A DNA stretch of 64,000 nt, from contig NZ_CP059736.1 of NCBI RefSeq assembly GCF_000948975.2, positions 806,001-870,000 on the forward strand. Reading direction: 5' to 3'. The notes beneath the pieces are model-generated. The model was given only the letters and a program-made list of their open reading frames with translations. It made no database searches and had not been told where the DNA came from. This document shows positions 1-10,300 of the stretch, piece after piece. Numbering within the stretch: position 1 is the first letter of the stretch; every line of letters starts with the position of its first letter. Origin of the DNA: Thalassomonas actiniarum. Its GTDB lineage: Bacteria > Pseudomonadota > Gammaproteobacteria > Enterobacterales > Alteromonadaceae. Both the position numbers and the translations under genes were made by a program.

Positions 1-753
1 CTGCGCGGCGATATCCATTTTCATAACCTGGGTTTTAGCTATCAAGCCGATGGCAGTGAGCCGGTCATTCAGTATTTAAACCTGACGGTACATCCCGGGG
101 AAAGCATAGGTATCGTGGGTCCGTCGGGCTCGGGCAAGTCGACCCTGACCCGGTTATTAATGAAACTCTATACCCCGCAGCAGGGAATAATCCTGCTTGA
201 CGGCATGCCGATGGACAATCTTGACCCGCATTACCTGCGCAGCCAAATCGGTGTGGTGCTGCAGGAAAACTACCTGTACAACCGTAGCGTGCGCGACAAC
301 ATAGCCTTAAAAAGCCCGACCGCCAGCTTAGATGAGGTCATCAAAATGGCGAAGCTGGCGGGGGCCCATGACTTTATCCTGCGTTTGCCGCTGGGTTACG
401 ACACTTTGCTTTCAGAAGGGGGCGAATCCCTGTCCGGCGGCCAGCGCCAGCGTATCGCCATTGCCCGGGCACTGATGGGCAACCCTAAACTGCTGATCCT
501 CGATGAAGCCACCAGCGCCCTGGACGATGAATCCCAGTCGGTGATACAGGCGAACATGCATGAAATCTGCCGCGGCCGCACCGTGATCACCGTCGCCCAT
601 CGTCTGAGCACAGTCAAACATTGCGACCGCATCATCACGCTTGAGCGCGGACAAATTACCGAAACGGGTAACCACCAACAATTATTGGCTTTAGGCGGTA
701 CTTATGCCCGCCTGTGGCAGCTGCAACTGGATTTAAACGAGGAGGCAGCCTGA
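1..753 (+). CDS. Type I secretion ABC exporter, C-terminal part (RtxB-like), cut by window start
   Basis: The reading frame is open from base 1, so only the nucleotide-binding domain of this ABC exporter is in the window. Visible parts are the Walker A loop GPSGSGKST, the signature LSGGQRQR, Walker B LLILDEATSALD and the switch histidine in TVAHRLST. The HlyB/RtxB class couples ATP hydrolysis to export of RTX proteins across both membranes with an HlyD-type adaptor and TolC. Its stop codon overlaps the start of the adaptor gene (TGATG at 751-755), so the two are translationally coupled. By position it corresponds to rtxB of MARTX loci. The transmembrane domains lie upstream of the window, so full length cannot be judged. 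Confidence 0.93.
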   Translation: MRGDIHFHNLGFSYQADGSEPVIQYLNLTVHPGESIGIVGPSGSGKSTLTRLLMKLYTPQQGIILLDGMPMDNLDPHYLRSQIGVVLQENYLYNRSVRDNIALKSPTASLDEVIKMAKLAGAHDFILRLPLGYDTLLSEGGESLSGGQRQRIAIARALMGNPKLLILDEATSALDDESQSVIQANMHEICRGRTVITVAHRLSTVKHCDRIITLERGQITETGNHQQLLALGGTYARLWQLQLDLNEEAA

Positions 754-2138
754 TGCTGTTAACACATCTTAAGACCGCCCGTCAGGCACTGAAGAGTCAG
801 CGCGACGAGCCGGCAAAAACCACCTTAAGCCAGCGGGAATATGAATTTCAGCCGGGTTACCTGGAAATTGTCGAACGCCCGCCCGCCCCCTGGACCAAGC
901 GTTTAGCAATAGGCATTACCTGCTTGCTGCTTGCTATCTTAACCTGGTCGGTTATCGGCCGGCTGGACATTCATGCCCAGGCCAGCGGTAAACTCATTGT
1001 CAGCAGCAACTCGAAAGTAGTGCAGGCGGCAGAGCCGGGAGAGATCACCACCATCAATGTTGCCGACGGCCAGCATGTCAAAGCCGGTGAAGTCTTGATT
1101 AACCTGAATCCGGTAGGCGTACAGGCGGAAATACGGGAGCTGCAGGAGCAACTGACCTTTCAGCAACTGGAAAGTGCCCGGTTGCAGGCCCTGCTAAGCG
1201 AACAGCCCTTAGCGACTTTTGTACCGCCTGAAACTGCCTCTTTACAGCAAATCAATACCGCCCGTGCCTTTTTAAGCAGCGAATGGCGGGATATCAGTAC
1301 CCAGCTGGACAATTATGCCAGCCAGCTCAAGGTCAACGAGGCCGACCGCCAGGCAAGGCAAAACGAGCTGAATGAACTGGAAAAATTGCAAAGCAATGCC
1401 CGGCGGCGACTCGAAGCCAGTAAAACCCTGGCGGACGTGAAACAGTTTGCCCTGATGGAGCTGCTGCAGCTGGAAAGTGAACTGCTGGAAGTACGCCGCC
1501 TGTCTTCGGAAAAACAGGGGGAATTTGACGTGCTCGCCGGCCAGGTCAAGAGCCTGGAAAACCAGCGGGATAACTTTACCGCCAAAACCCGCCGGGAAAA
1601 CCTGGAAAAGTTGAGCCAGTCACAGGGCACCCTGGCAGTGCTGAAACAAAAACTGGTACAGGCCCGGGAAAAATACCGTCAGCACAACCTCACCGCCCCG
1701 GTGGACGGCGTGGTACAGCAGCTTGCGGTGCACACCTTAGGCGGCGTGGTCCAGGCGGCGCAGCAACTGATGGTGATTGTGCCGGATGAAGTGCCGCTGG
1801 AAGCGGAAGTCATGGTGCTTAATAAAGACGTGGGTTTTGTTTATGCCGGCCAGAGCGTGGAAATTAAAATCGATGCTTTCCCCTATACCCGCTACGGCAC
1901 CATCAAGGGAGAAGTGGCGCATGTTTCCCGCGATGCCGTGGAAAACGAGCAGTTAGGTCTGGTGTTTCCCGCAAAAGTCTTGATTAACAGTAGCACTATC
2001 CTGGTGGAAGACAAGCAGGTGCCGCTGCAGGCGGGCATGAGCATTAACGGTGAAATCCGCACCGGTGATCGCCGGGTAATTGATTATCTGCTTAGCCCGA
2101 TTCAGCAATACCAGTCTGAAGCCATGGGAGAGCGCTAA
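753..2138 (+). CDS. HlyD/RtxD-type membrane fusion protein of type I secretion
   Basis: Periplasmic adaptor linking the inner-membrane ABC exporters to an outer-membrane TolC channel. From the ATG at 753 (preceded by GAGGAGG at 739-744) the protein is about 461 residues. It has a short cytoplasmic N-terminus, one membrane segment (about residues 48-66, ITCLLLAILTWSVIG), a lipoyl/barrel-sandwich half, a long coiled coil rich in Leu, Glu, Gln and Arg, then the second lipoyl half with LTAPVDGVVQQL and a beta-barrel end. An in-frame GTG at 714 lies inside the preceding gene and lacks a comparable ribosome site. The stop overlaps the next start by one base (TAATG). Confidence 0.93.
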   Translation: MLLTHLKTARQALKSQRDEPAKTTLSQREYEFQPGYLEIVERPPAPWTKRLAIGITCLLLAILTWSVIGRLDIHAQASGKLIVSSNSKVVQAAEPGEITTINVADGQHVKAGEVLINLNPVGVQAEIRELQEQLTFQQLESARLQALLSEQPLATFVPPETASLQQINTARAFLSSEWRDISTQLDNYASQLKVNEADRQARQNELNELEKLQSNARRRLEASKTLADVKQFALMELLQLESELLEVRRLSSEKQGEFDVLAGQVKSLENQRDNFTAKTRRENLEKLSQSQGTLAVLKQKLVQAREKYRQHNLTAPVDGVVQQLAVHTLGGVVQAAQQLMVIVPDEVPLEAEVMVLNKDVGFVYAGQSVEIKIDAFPYTRYGTIKGEVAHVSRDAVENEQLGLVFPAKVLINSSTILVEDKQVPLQAGMSINGEIRTGDRRVIDYLLSPIQQYQSEAMGER

Positions 2139-4354
2139 TGAGCACTTTAACCTCTACTTATTTGCAAAATGAGCAAAATAACAGTCCTGAACAAGAAATT
2201 CGCCATGAGCAAAAAGATCGCCATGAGCAAGAAAATCGTCATGAGGTAAGGAATAACACCGGCGATGAACAAAAGCTGGCGCTGGACGCCCTGGTGTATG
2301 CCGCACAAAGTTTTGAAATCAAAGCAGAAGCTGCACAGCTGGCCCATCGACTCGGTAGCGGTCACTTGGGGGAATTTGATTTAAGCCGTTGTGCAAAATG
2401 GATTGGCCTGCGCGCCCGCAGTGAATTTTGCGATCTGGCCAGGCTGGAACGCTTGCCTTTACCGGCGTTGATCAAGACCCGGCATGGCTGGCAAACCCTG
2501 TTGGAAATAAACGGCGATGAAGTCAGGTTGTACGCCCCGGATCTCAAGGACGAGTGTACCGTCTCTATGGCAACACTGAATGATATCTGGCAATGGCAGG
2601 TGCTGCTGCTGGCACAGCCGAGACAGGCAGAGCGTCAGCGTAAATTCGGACTTGGTTGGTTTATCCCGTCAATTACCAAGCATGCGGCGCAGTTTAAAGG
2701 CGTGATTATTGTGTCCCTGCTGTTGCAGCTTATTCCTTTGGTATCGCCGCTGCTGTTTGAAAACGTGATCGACAAGGTGCTGGTGAGCCGGAGTTTATCG
2801 AGCCTGCAGGTGCTGGGTATTGCCATGCTGGCACTGGCCATTACCGAGCCCTTATTCGGTTTTATCCGCGCCTGGCTGTTTACCAATTTGGCCAGCAAGG
2901 TTAACAGTGAATTGTCCAGCCGTTTGTTTGAACATTTAGTGGCATTGCCGTTGAGTTATTTCCAGCAGCGCCAGAGCGGGGAAATCATCGCCCGGGTGCG
3001 GGAAATGGGGCAAATCCGTCAGTTCCTTACCGGCTCTGCGTTAACCATGATCTTGGATTTGGCCTTTATCGGCTTGTTTATCGCGGTGATGTTTGCCTAC
3101 AGCGCCACCCTGACCTGCCTGGTGCTGGGCTCGCTGGTGGTCTATTTCCTGTTCTGGCTGGCGGTAGGGCCGATATTACGGGCCAAAGTCACTAAGGAAT
3201 ATGAGCTGGGGGCAGAGAACACCGCGTTTTTAACCGAGGCGGTCACCGGGGTAGAAACCATTAAAACTACCGCCACCGAAGGCCGCTTCCAGCAGCAGTG
3301 GCAACGCCGGCTGGCGGATTATGTCCGGGCACTCTTCGGCGCCCGGGTGGTAGGGATTTTTGCCGGGCAGGGCATCGGCCTGGTACAGAAAATTACCTCG
3401 GCATTGCTGCTGTGGTGGGGGGTAACGCTTGTGATGGACGGTGAATTAACGCCGGGGGCACTGGTGGCCTTTAACATGCTTTCCGGCCATGTGACCCAGC
3501 CGATTTTACGCCTGGCCCAGCTGTGGCAGGACTTTCAGCACACCCTGATTTCCCTGCGGCGTATTGGCGATATTCTCGATCATGACACCGAAAGCGGCAG
3601 CCAGGGCATGGCGTCAATCCCGACGCTGCAGGGCAGTGTCAGTTTTCAGGGAGTGCGTTTTCGCTACAGCGCCGACGGCCAGGAAGCCCTGCAAAATCTT
3701 AACCTGGATATTAAACCCGGTGAGTTTATCGGTATTACCGGCCCGTCCGGCTCGGGCAAGTCTACCTTAACCCGGCTGCTGCAACGCCTGTATGTGCCGC
3801 AACACGGCCAGGTATTGGTTGACGGCATCGACTTGGCGATTGCCGACCCGGTGGCGCTGCGCCGCAACATGAGCGTAGTGTTGCAGGAAAGCCGCCTTTA
3901 TAACGGCACGATTAGCGAAAACATCAAAATCTGTGTGCCCGAGGCGACAGACGAACAAATTATCGAAGCGGCCACCTTGTGTGGTGCCCACAACTTTATT
4001 GCCGAATTGCCCCAGGGATATCAAACCCAGGTGGGAGAGCGGGGGGCGCGCCTGTCCGGCGGTCAGCGTCAGCGCATCGCCCTGGCCCGGGCGTTGTTAA
4101 CCAACCCGGGGATTTTATTGCTCGATGAAGCTACCAGTGCCCTCGATTATGAATCGGAAGCGGCGGTGATGAGCAATATGCAGGCAATAACAAAGGGAAG
4201 AACCGTAATCAGCATAGCGCACAGGCTAAATACCCTGCGCTATGCGGACAGAATTCTGGTGATGGACAAAGGCCAGATTATTGAACAGGGAAGCCATGAA
4301 GCATTGCTGGCACAACAAGGCTTATACGCCAAGTTATGGCAGCAGGAACAATAA
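2138..4354 (+). CDS. Type I secretion ABC exporter with C39-like domain (RtxE/RtxB-like)
   Basis: Full-length HlyB-type exporter of 738 residues. After a low-complexity start (residues about 14-33, repeated HEQ/RHE units) comes a C39 peptidase-like domain (about 45-165) without the catalytic cysteine, which in RTX exporters only docks substrate. Six membrane helices follow (about 180-470), then the ATPase domain with GPSGSGKST, LSGGQRQR, LLLDEATSALD and SIAHRLN. Together with the preceding ABC protein and the adaptor it forms the two-ABC, one-adaptor arrangement known for MARTX export, as opposed to the single exporter of HlyA-type loci. The large toxin gene follows after 41 bases, so it is the obvious substrate. 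Confidence 0.93.
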   Translation: MSTLTSTYLQNEQNNSPEQEIRHEQKDRHEQENRHEVRNNTGDEQKLALDALVYAAQSFEIKAEAAQLAHRLGSGHLGEFDLSRCAKWIGLRARSEFCDLARLERLPLPALIKTRHGWQTLLEINGDEVRLYAPDLKDECTVSMATLNDIWQWQVLLLAQPRQAERQRKFGLGWFIPSITKHAAQFKGVIIVSLLLQLIPLVSPLLFENVIDKVLVSRSLSSLQVLGIAMLALAITEPLFGFIRAWLFTNLASKVNSELSSRLFEHLVALPLSYFQQRQSGEIIARVREMGQIRQFLTGSALTMILDLAFIGLFIAVMFAYSATLTCLVLGSLVVYFLFWLAVGPILRAKVTKEYELGAENTAFLTEAVTGVETIKTTATEGRFQQQWQRRLADYVRALFGARVVGIFAGQGIGLVQKITSALLLWWGVTLVMDGELTPGALVAFNMLSGHVTQPILRLAQLWQDFQHTLISLRRIGDILDHDTESGSQGMASIPTLQGSVSFQGVRFRYSADGQEALQNLNLDIKPGEFIGITGPSGSGKSTLTRLLQRLYVPQHGQVLVDGIDLAIADPVALRRNMSVVLQESRLYNGTISENIKICVPEATDEQIIEAATLCGAHNFIAELPQGYQTQVGERGARLSGGQRQRIALARALLTNPGILLLDEATSALDYESEAAVMSNMQAITKGRTVISIAHRLNTLRYADRILVMDKGQIIEQGSHEALLAQQGLYAKLWQQEQ
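2186..2245 (+). repeat. 18-nt in-frame tandem repeat in exporter N-terminus
   Basis: About three imperfect 18-nt units, each containing cgccatgagca or cgtcatgag, encode repeated Arg-His-Glu-Gln units before the C39-like domain. The repeat keeps frame, so copy-number change by slippage would lengthen or shorten a disordered N-terminus without breaking the gene. Confidence 0.7.
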
Positions 4355-4395
4355 GTTAATACAGCAGTTAATCAATATTGAAGAGGTGATATCTA

Positions 4396-7300
4396 ATGAC
4401 GATACAGCAAACCCCGGATTCCGAAAATGCAGTGCAGGTGTCGGATAAAAGCCATTTGCCCGAGTTTTGGCAAACTTTTGACTGGGCGGTGGTAAAGCAG
4501 GCTGCCAGGGAGAATATTGAAAGTATTCTCGGTGAGAATTTCACTCAGTTTCTCGGTAGTGGCCAGGCCCCCGATTTTATCGACAGTGCCGATAATGGCG
4601 CATTTGACGATGCAGGCAGTAATGTCCTGGGAGAACGGAGTTTTAGAGTCAAATATTACACAGACACCGTCGAAAATGACGGTAAAAATCTCGATGCTTT
4701 TATCCGTGCCCACGGGGTGGACGATAATAAATCCCAGGCTGAAATTCAGAGTATGCTGACCAATAAGTCAACCGCCCCGGTAGCCTTTGCCGATAAGGCG
4801 GGCGTATTGCGCATCAATATCGATCACCCCGACTTTTACCGCAACGGTAAATTCGATCGGGATTTCGCCGTTTCAACGTTAGTGCATGAAGCTATGCATA
4901 CCCTGTCTTTTGCCAGGGCCGGGCTGCGTAAAGAAAGTTTGCGTGGTGATAACTGGAAAAAGATTGTTGATTCCGGTTTGCCGTTAGACGAACTGGTGAC
5001 AGACTATATGGGGGAAACCACCGCCAAAAAAGCTTTCGGCAATGATTTTGCGTACCGTACCAACTATTTTAGCAATCCCAATACCTCAGACAGCGGTTAT
5101 ACCTTACGGGGGCAGTTAACCAGGCACTTTTCTGAGGATGTCGGTACTATTCTGTCCGGTTATTTCTTATCGCCAACCAGTATTGATGCCTGGGCCGGTC
5201 AGCCATCGGTGAGAAATGCCGAGATGAGTAATGCCGAATATATTAATAATGTTGTAGTGACTGAGTCCGAACCTTACGCCAAAGGCAGTTCATCGCCAGC
5301 GGTCGGCGCCCGTTCGGGGATCCGCAATAAAGTGGGTGCTATAAACACGAAATTGCAGAGTTTGGGCCTGACAGGCAATATGACCGAAAACATGGTGGAA
5401 GGCACAGCCTTTACCGTTTATGGTCCGCAAACCCGCTCCGAATATGAAGCTATTTATAAGGTTGCTTATCCGCAGGCGTCCGAAGTACCCGCGGTATTCC
5501 GTTTGGGAGAGCAAGTTTTTGTTTTAGCCGATGGTACGGGCAACGGTAAGACCCCGGCGCAAGTTTGGTCGGCACTACAGAATAATTTTAAAGCCGAAAT
5601 TTATGCGGCCAGTATTTACAAGTCTTTAAAAAGCCAGCAAAACTTGCCCGATTGGATAAGTGCGCAGCCGCAGCGATTATCGGCTATGTCAAGTTTGCTT
5701 GCCAGCCAGTTTAGTAGCACCGTTGTACCGCTTAATTTTTTAGGAGATGCCGGCAGTGAATTAAATGATTTGAAGCGTGTATTGGCTGAGCATTCACCTG
5801 AGTTGTTCGCCACAAACGGGAAATTGGTACCGGAAAAGTTTGCCCAATTAATTGCCCAGCCGCAGGCGCCGCAAGGCTGGCTTAACAGCCAGGAAAATAG
5901 CGGTGAAATACTTGAACATTTGGGAGACAATGTTAGTGAAACTCCTGATGTTGACGGAAACGACGGCCAGGAGAGCGCTATGCAGCAAAGGCAGTTGGAT
6001 AAATTCTGGACGGATTTTGACTGGACGGCAGTAAAGAATGCCGATAAAGCGGTGCTTGGTTTACCGGATAGCGGCAATAAGCCGGTGATATATGACAAAG
6101 TGCTGTTAAAAGAGATCGAAAACAGCGACAGTCTCAGCGATGCCGAAAAAGTCGCTCTGTCAGGTTTTGATGATGCAGATAGCGGCTCAAGCGGTGACCG
6201 TAATTTCAGGGTGAAATATTATTCCACTCAGGGGCATGGCGAATACCCGGAAAGAAATAATTTGCTGGCCTATCAGAAGGCTTTTGCAAACGATCAGGGG
6301 ATTGGCCTATCTGCTTCAGATACGGCTCCGGCACCGGCTTTTAGCGGGAAAGACGGCATTATTCGTATTTTTGTCGATGCCCCGGACTTTTATCGTAACG
6401 GACACCTGGATGAAGATTTTACCAAATCAACGCTTGCCCATGAGTCGGTACATGCCTCATCGTCCGGTCGTCGTGCCTTTGGTCCTTTCAGCTTAGAAAC
6501 CCAGAAAGCCAATTGGGATGAAATGGTTACGGATTATCTCGGGGAAAAAGTTGCCAAAGGTGTTTTTGGCGAAGACTTTGCCTTTCGCACTAACTATAAC
6601 AACAAAAATGCGGTTTATAACGCTGGTTTAACACTAAGAGGCCAGCTTGAGCGGCATTATAGCACCGAGCAGGTCGATAGGATTGTTGAGCAGTATCTGT
6701 TTGACCCTGCCTCGTTCGGCGAATGGTTGAATCAGCCGAGTCAGGGGAACCCCGAGCTGAACAATCAAAAATATTTAGAAAATATTATTTCCGAAGAAGT
6801 CGACGTCACGGCAAACTACTTTCTCAAGGAGGGCAATACCCTGCTTAACTCCTTGCCAGGCAAAATAGCGAAAGTCAATAATGTCCTGGATGCTATGGGC
6901 GTGCCGAAAATAAGCGAAGCCGATTTAACAAAGCAATTGGTGGTATACGGTGTTAATACCAAACAGGCCTTTGATGCGGTATACCGGGTCGCTTATCCTC
7001 AAGCAGGTGAAGAAGTAAGCGTACCCTCGCTCTATACCGTTGATAACTATGTTTATATGTATGCGCCTGAGGGAGATAAAGCCCTGCTTTGGGGAAACAA
7101 TGACAATGTCGGTGCATCGGATAAACTCATCACCACTATGGTTAAAACGGCCGTACAAAAGAGCCTTGCTACGGCAACTCATGTTCCTGACTGGCTAAAA
7201 GCCGATACGGCAAGTTTATCGCAACTGGCTAATTTACTAACGGCGCAGATTGTGCCCACTTTCGGGACAAAATCCAGATTTAAAACGGTATTGAGACGTT

Positions 7301-10300
7301 TTACTCTTGAAAGCGCAGAGAGTGCCCAGTATGAAACCTTCAAGTTATATCTGACCGACAATAACCTGGTATCGTTTAATGAAAGCGGTCAAATCGTTCC
7401 CGAATCATTGACTGGCCTGCTCAGCCGTGCCGGGGCCCCCGCCGGCTGGCAACAAAGTGTCAGCGTCTTAAGTGCAGAAGGGGAAATTGCCTATGCCCAT
7501 AAAGTCATCGACAACCGGGACGTGAACACTTGGGATGCTCCGGAGGTAACACCAAGACAAGACGGCGGCAGCACCCGCTATGATGCCCAGGTGATCGTTC
7601 AGTTGGAAAATGATCCTATTGCCAAACGTGCAGCGGCCCGTCTGGCGGGCAAACATCCCGACAGCAGCGTTATCGTGCAATTAGATGCCAATGGCAACCC
7701 GAAAGTGGTTTATGGCGATATGTCGATACTCGACTCCGACGGTGTCGATAATATCCGCTGGCAGCTGGTAGGGCATGGCCGTGCAGCCGATGACGGCAGC
7801 CGGACGCTGGCGGGACGCAGCGCCGCTGAACTGGCCGCTCAATTGGTCGATATTAAAGGCACATTAACACCGGGGCGTATCAGCCTGGTGGGCTGCTCTC
7901 TTGCTTCGCATTCACAGCAGGCAAATTTTGGCGAACAGCTGACACAGGAGTTGAAATGGGCCGATACCGAGATATCGGTGCGCACTTCAGAGCTGGCGGT
8001 AGATAGCGCCGGTCATAAACATGTCCAGGATGCAAACGGCGATTGGGTGCATAAAGACAGCAACAATAAGCTGGTGTTGCAATGGGACCCTCAAAACAAT
8101 ACGGTTGAGCGCAGCAGTGCCTACGATTATAACGGGCAGGAGCTTGCCTATGAAAGCCCGGGTGACGAGGCTGTTGACGGTGTGCTTGGACCTAAGTTTA
8201 AAGGCAAGGGAGCTAAGCTGAAAGTTGAGCCGGTAGCGCCGCCCCCGACGGCAGCTGAATACCTGCAACAAAATAAAGAACTTTTGCACAGTAAGATGCA
8301 AGACTTGGATAACCCGGTGTTTAACAGGGCTGCAGATGCACCTTCGTATGAAACCTTCCAGGCAAGAGAAGTTGCTGTGGAAAACGGTTTCAGGTTAACG
8401 AAAACCGACGCCGATGTCTTTTTGCATGCCAACCGTGTTGAAGGTTTATCCCAAGGGGGCAGTGCCGGTGATAAGATCCATATCAGTGTACAGGAAGGGG
8501 AAGTCTCCCGGGCATTTGAGCTGATCAAAGGGCTGCTCTTTTCTGCAGACAGCCCCATAGATAGCTGGAAAGTGACCGATATGTCTCGTACCGGGGCTGA
8601 TTCCAGGGTAAAAGTGGGTACGCAATTTACCTTGTACATCAAAACGGATAACGAGCGAAAAGAATACAGCGCCGAGGGACTGAAAAAAGTACAAACTTTT
8701 GTTAGTGAACTTGAAAGTACGTTAAATGAGGGGGGGATTACGCCCGGCGTGAAACCGTCCTCCGATGTCAGTCCGTCCCAGTGGCAATATGCTTCCTATC
8801 GCAACGAATTAAGCAGCGACCGGGAAGGGGGCGAGCAGCAAACACAGGCATTGCAGGCACAGCCTTTCTACCAGTTGATCACCCAAGACCCGACGGTGCT
8901 GGTTAAAGACTTTGCCCAGGATTTTGCCCGGGCAAACATAGAAGCGGATTATTTTAACCGCTTTTACGGGGAAGGCAGCGCCGAGGTTTACCGGGAAAGC
9001 GACGGTAGTGTTAAATTGCGTATGCTTAAAATACCGGGCAAATCGCTCGACAAGTTGACACTGGCTGAATTGCCGGCCAATGCCAAAGAGCTGTATTTAA
9101 ATATGATCGCCGACCTTGGCGATGCCCAGTTATACCATCAGGATCTGAAACTGAGCAAGGTGCTTTATGATAAGGCAAGCAATCGCTTCTGGCCGAAAGA
9201 CTTTACCGGTGCCGAGGACTACAGTGATGCTGATAAACTCAGCAATTTTGATAGCGCTGCTGCGCAATTTGAGCAAAACCTGGTTGATATAAGCAGGGAT
9301 AATACCCCGGCAGGTGAAGTGCTGGAATCTCTGGGAGAGAGCAACTTAAGCACTCAGGAAAAATTAGTGTTGCTGGATAAGGCATACGGCAAAGTGGCGA
9401 TTGGCGGGATAGAAATCAGGCGGGAGCGACTACGGAGAATGGGCGCTCAAATCGACGGTAAACTTGTCGACGCCGATACCGACTTTACTTCGCCTTCGTT
9501 GCAGGATGATCTGACCTTTGACAGCGAACGTCTGCTCAAGCAATTGTTGAATTTGTCCGATGATGAAGCGGGCAAAAACAAGCAGGCGCTGTATATTAAC
9601 CTGTTCGGCGATAAGGCGAATACGCCGTTATCCGATGCTGCCTTATTGCAATTCATTGACAATAATCCGGGCAACCAAAGCCTGGCAACAATAGCTTTGT
9701 ACCTGAAGCGTCAAACCCGGGCAGGAGTCTATTCAAGTACCGAAAATGCTGAAGGCCAGCCAAGTAAAGCGAAACGTTTTATTGCCTATGCCAATACCTT
9801 GATCACCGACCTTGATGCGCCGCCGGCAAACTTAGGCAGTGACCTGCGTAAATGGGTTAAAGTGCAGGATTTTGCTGAGCAAACAAACAATTATGGCGCC
9901 TGGCAGGATGATCCTGCCGTTGTTAGAGAAATAGGCGGACTTTTCACGCGCAGCAATGGCGAACTATCGCTGGATCAAACTAAAGTGGATAACTTGTCTT
10001 CGGCACAGCTTAAAACGCTTAAGGTCAAGCTCGATACCTTAACCATCAATGAATTACGCACTTTAGATGAGCAAAAGGGAACCCTGGAGTCCGGCATCAG
10101 CCGTGAACAGCTCTATAAAGCCGGCGCCATTATCGACGGTAAGGCGGTACATAGCCAAAGCAACTTTACTTCGCAGCAGCTGGTTTTTGACGGCGATAAG
10201 TTTGCACATGCTTTTGCCACTGCAGATACCGTCGGCAAAGCCAGATATCTAGATGTGCTTAACCGCTCCGCCAACCAGCAAGGCGTTTCAGCCGAAAGTC

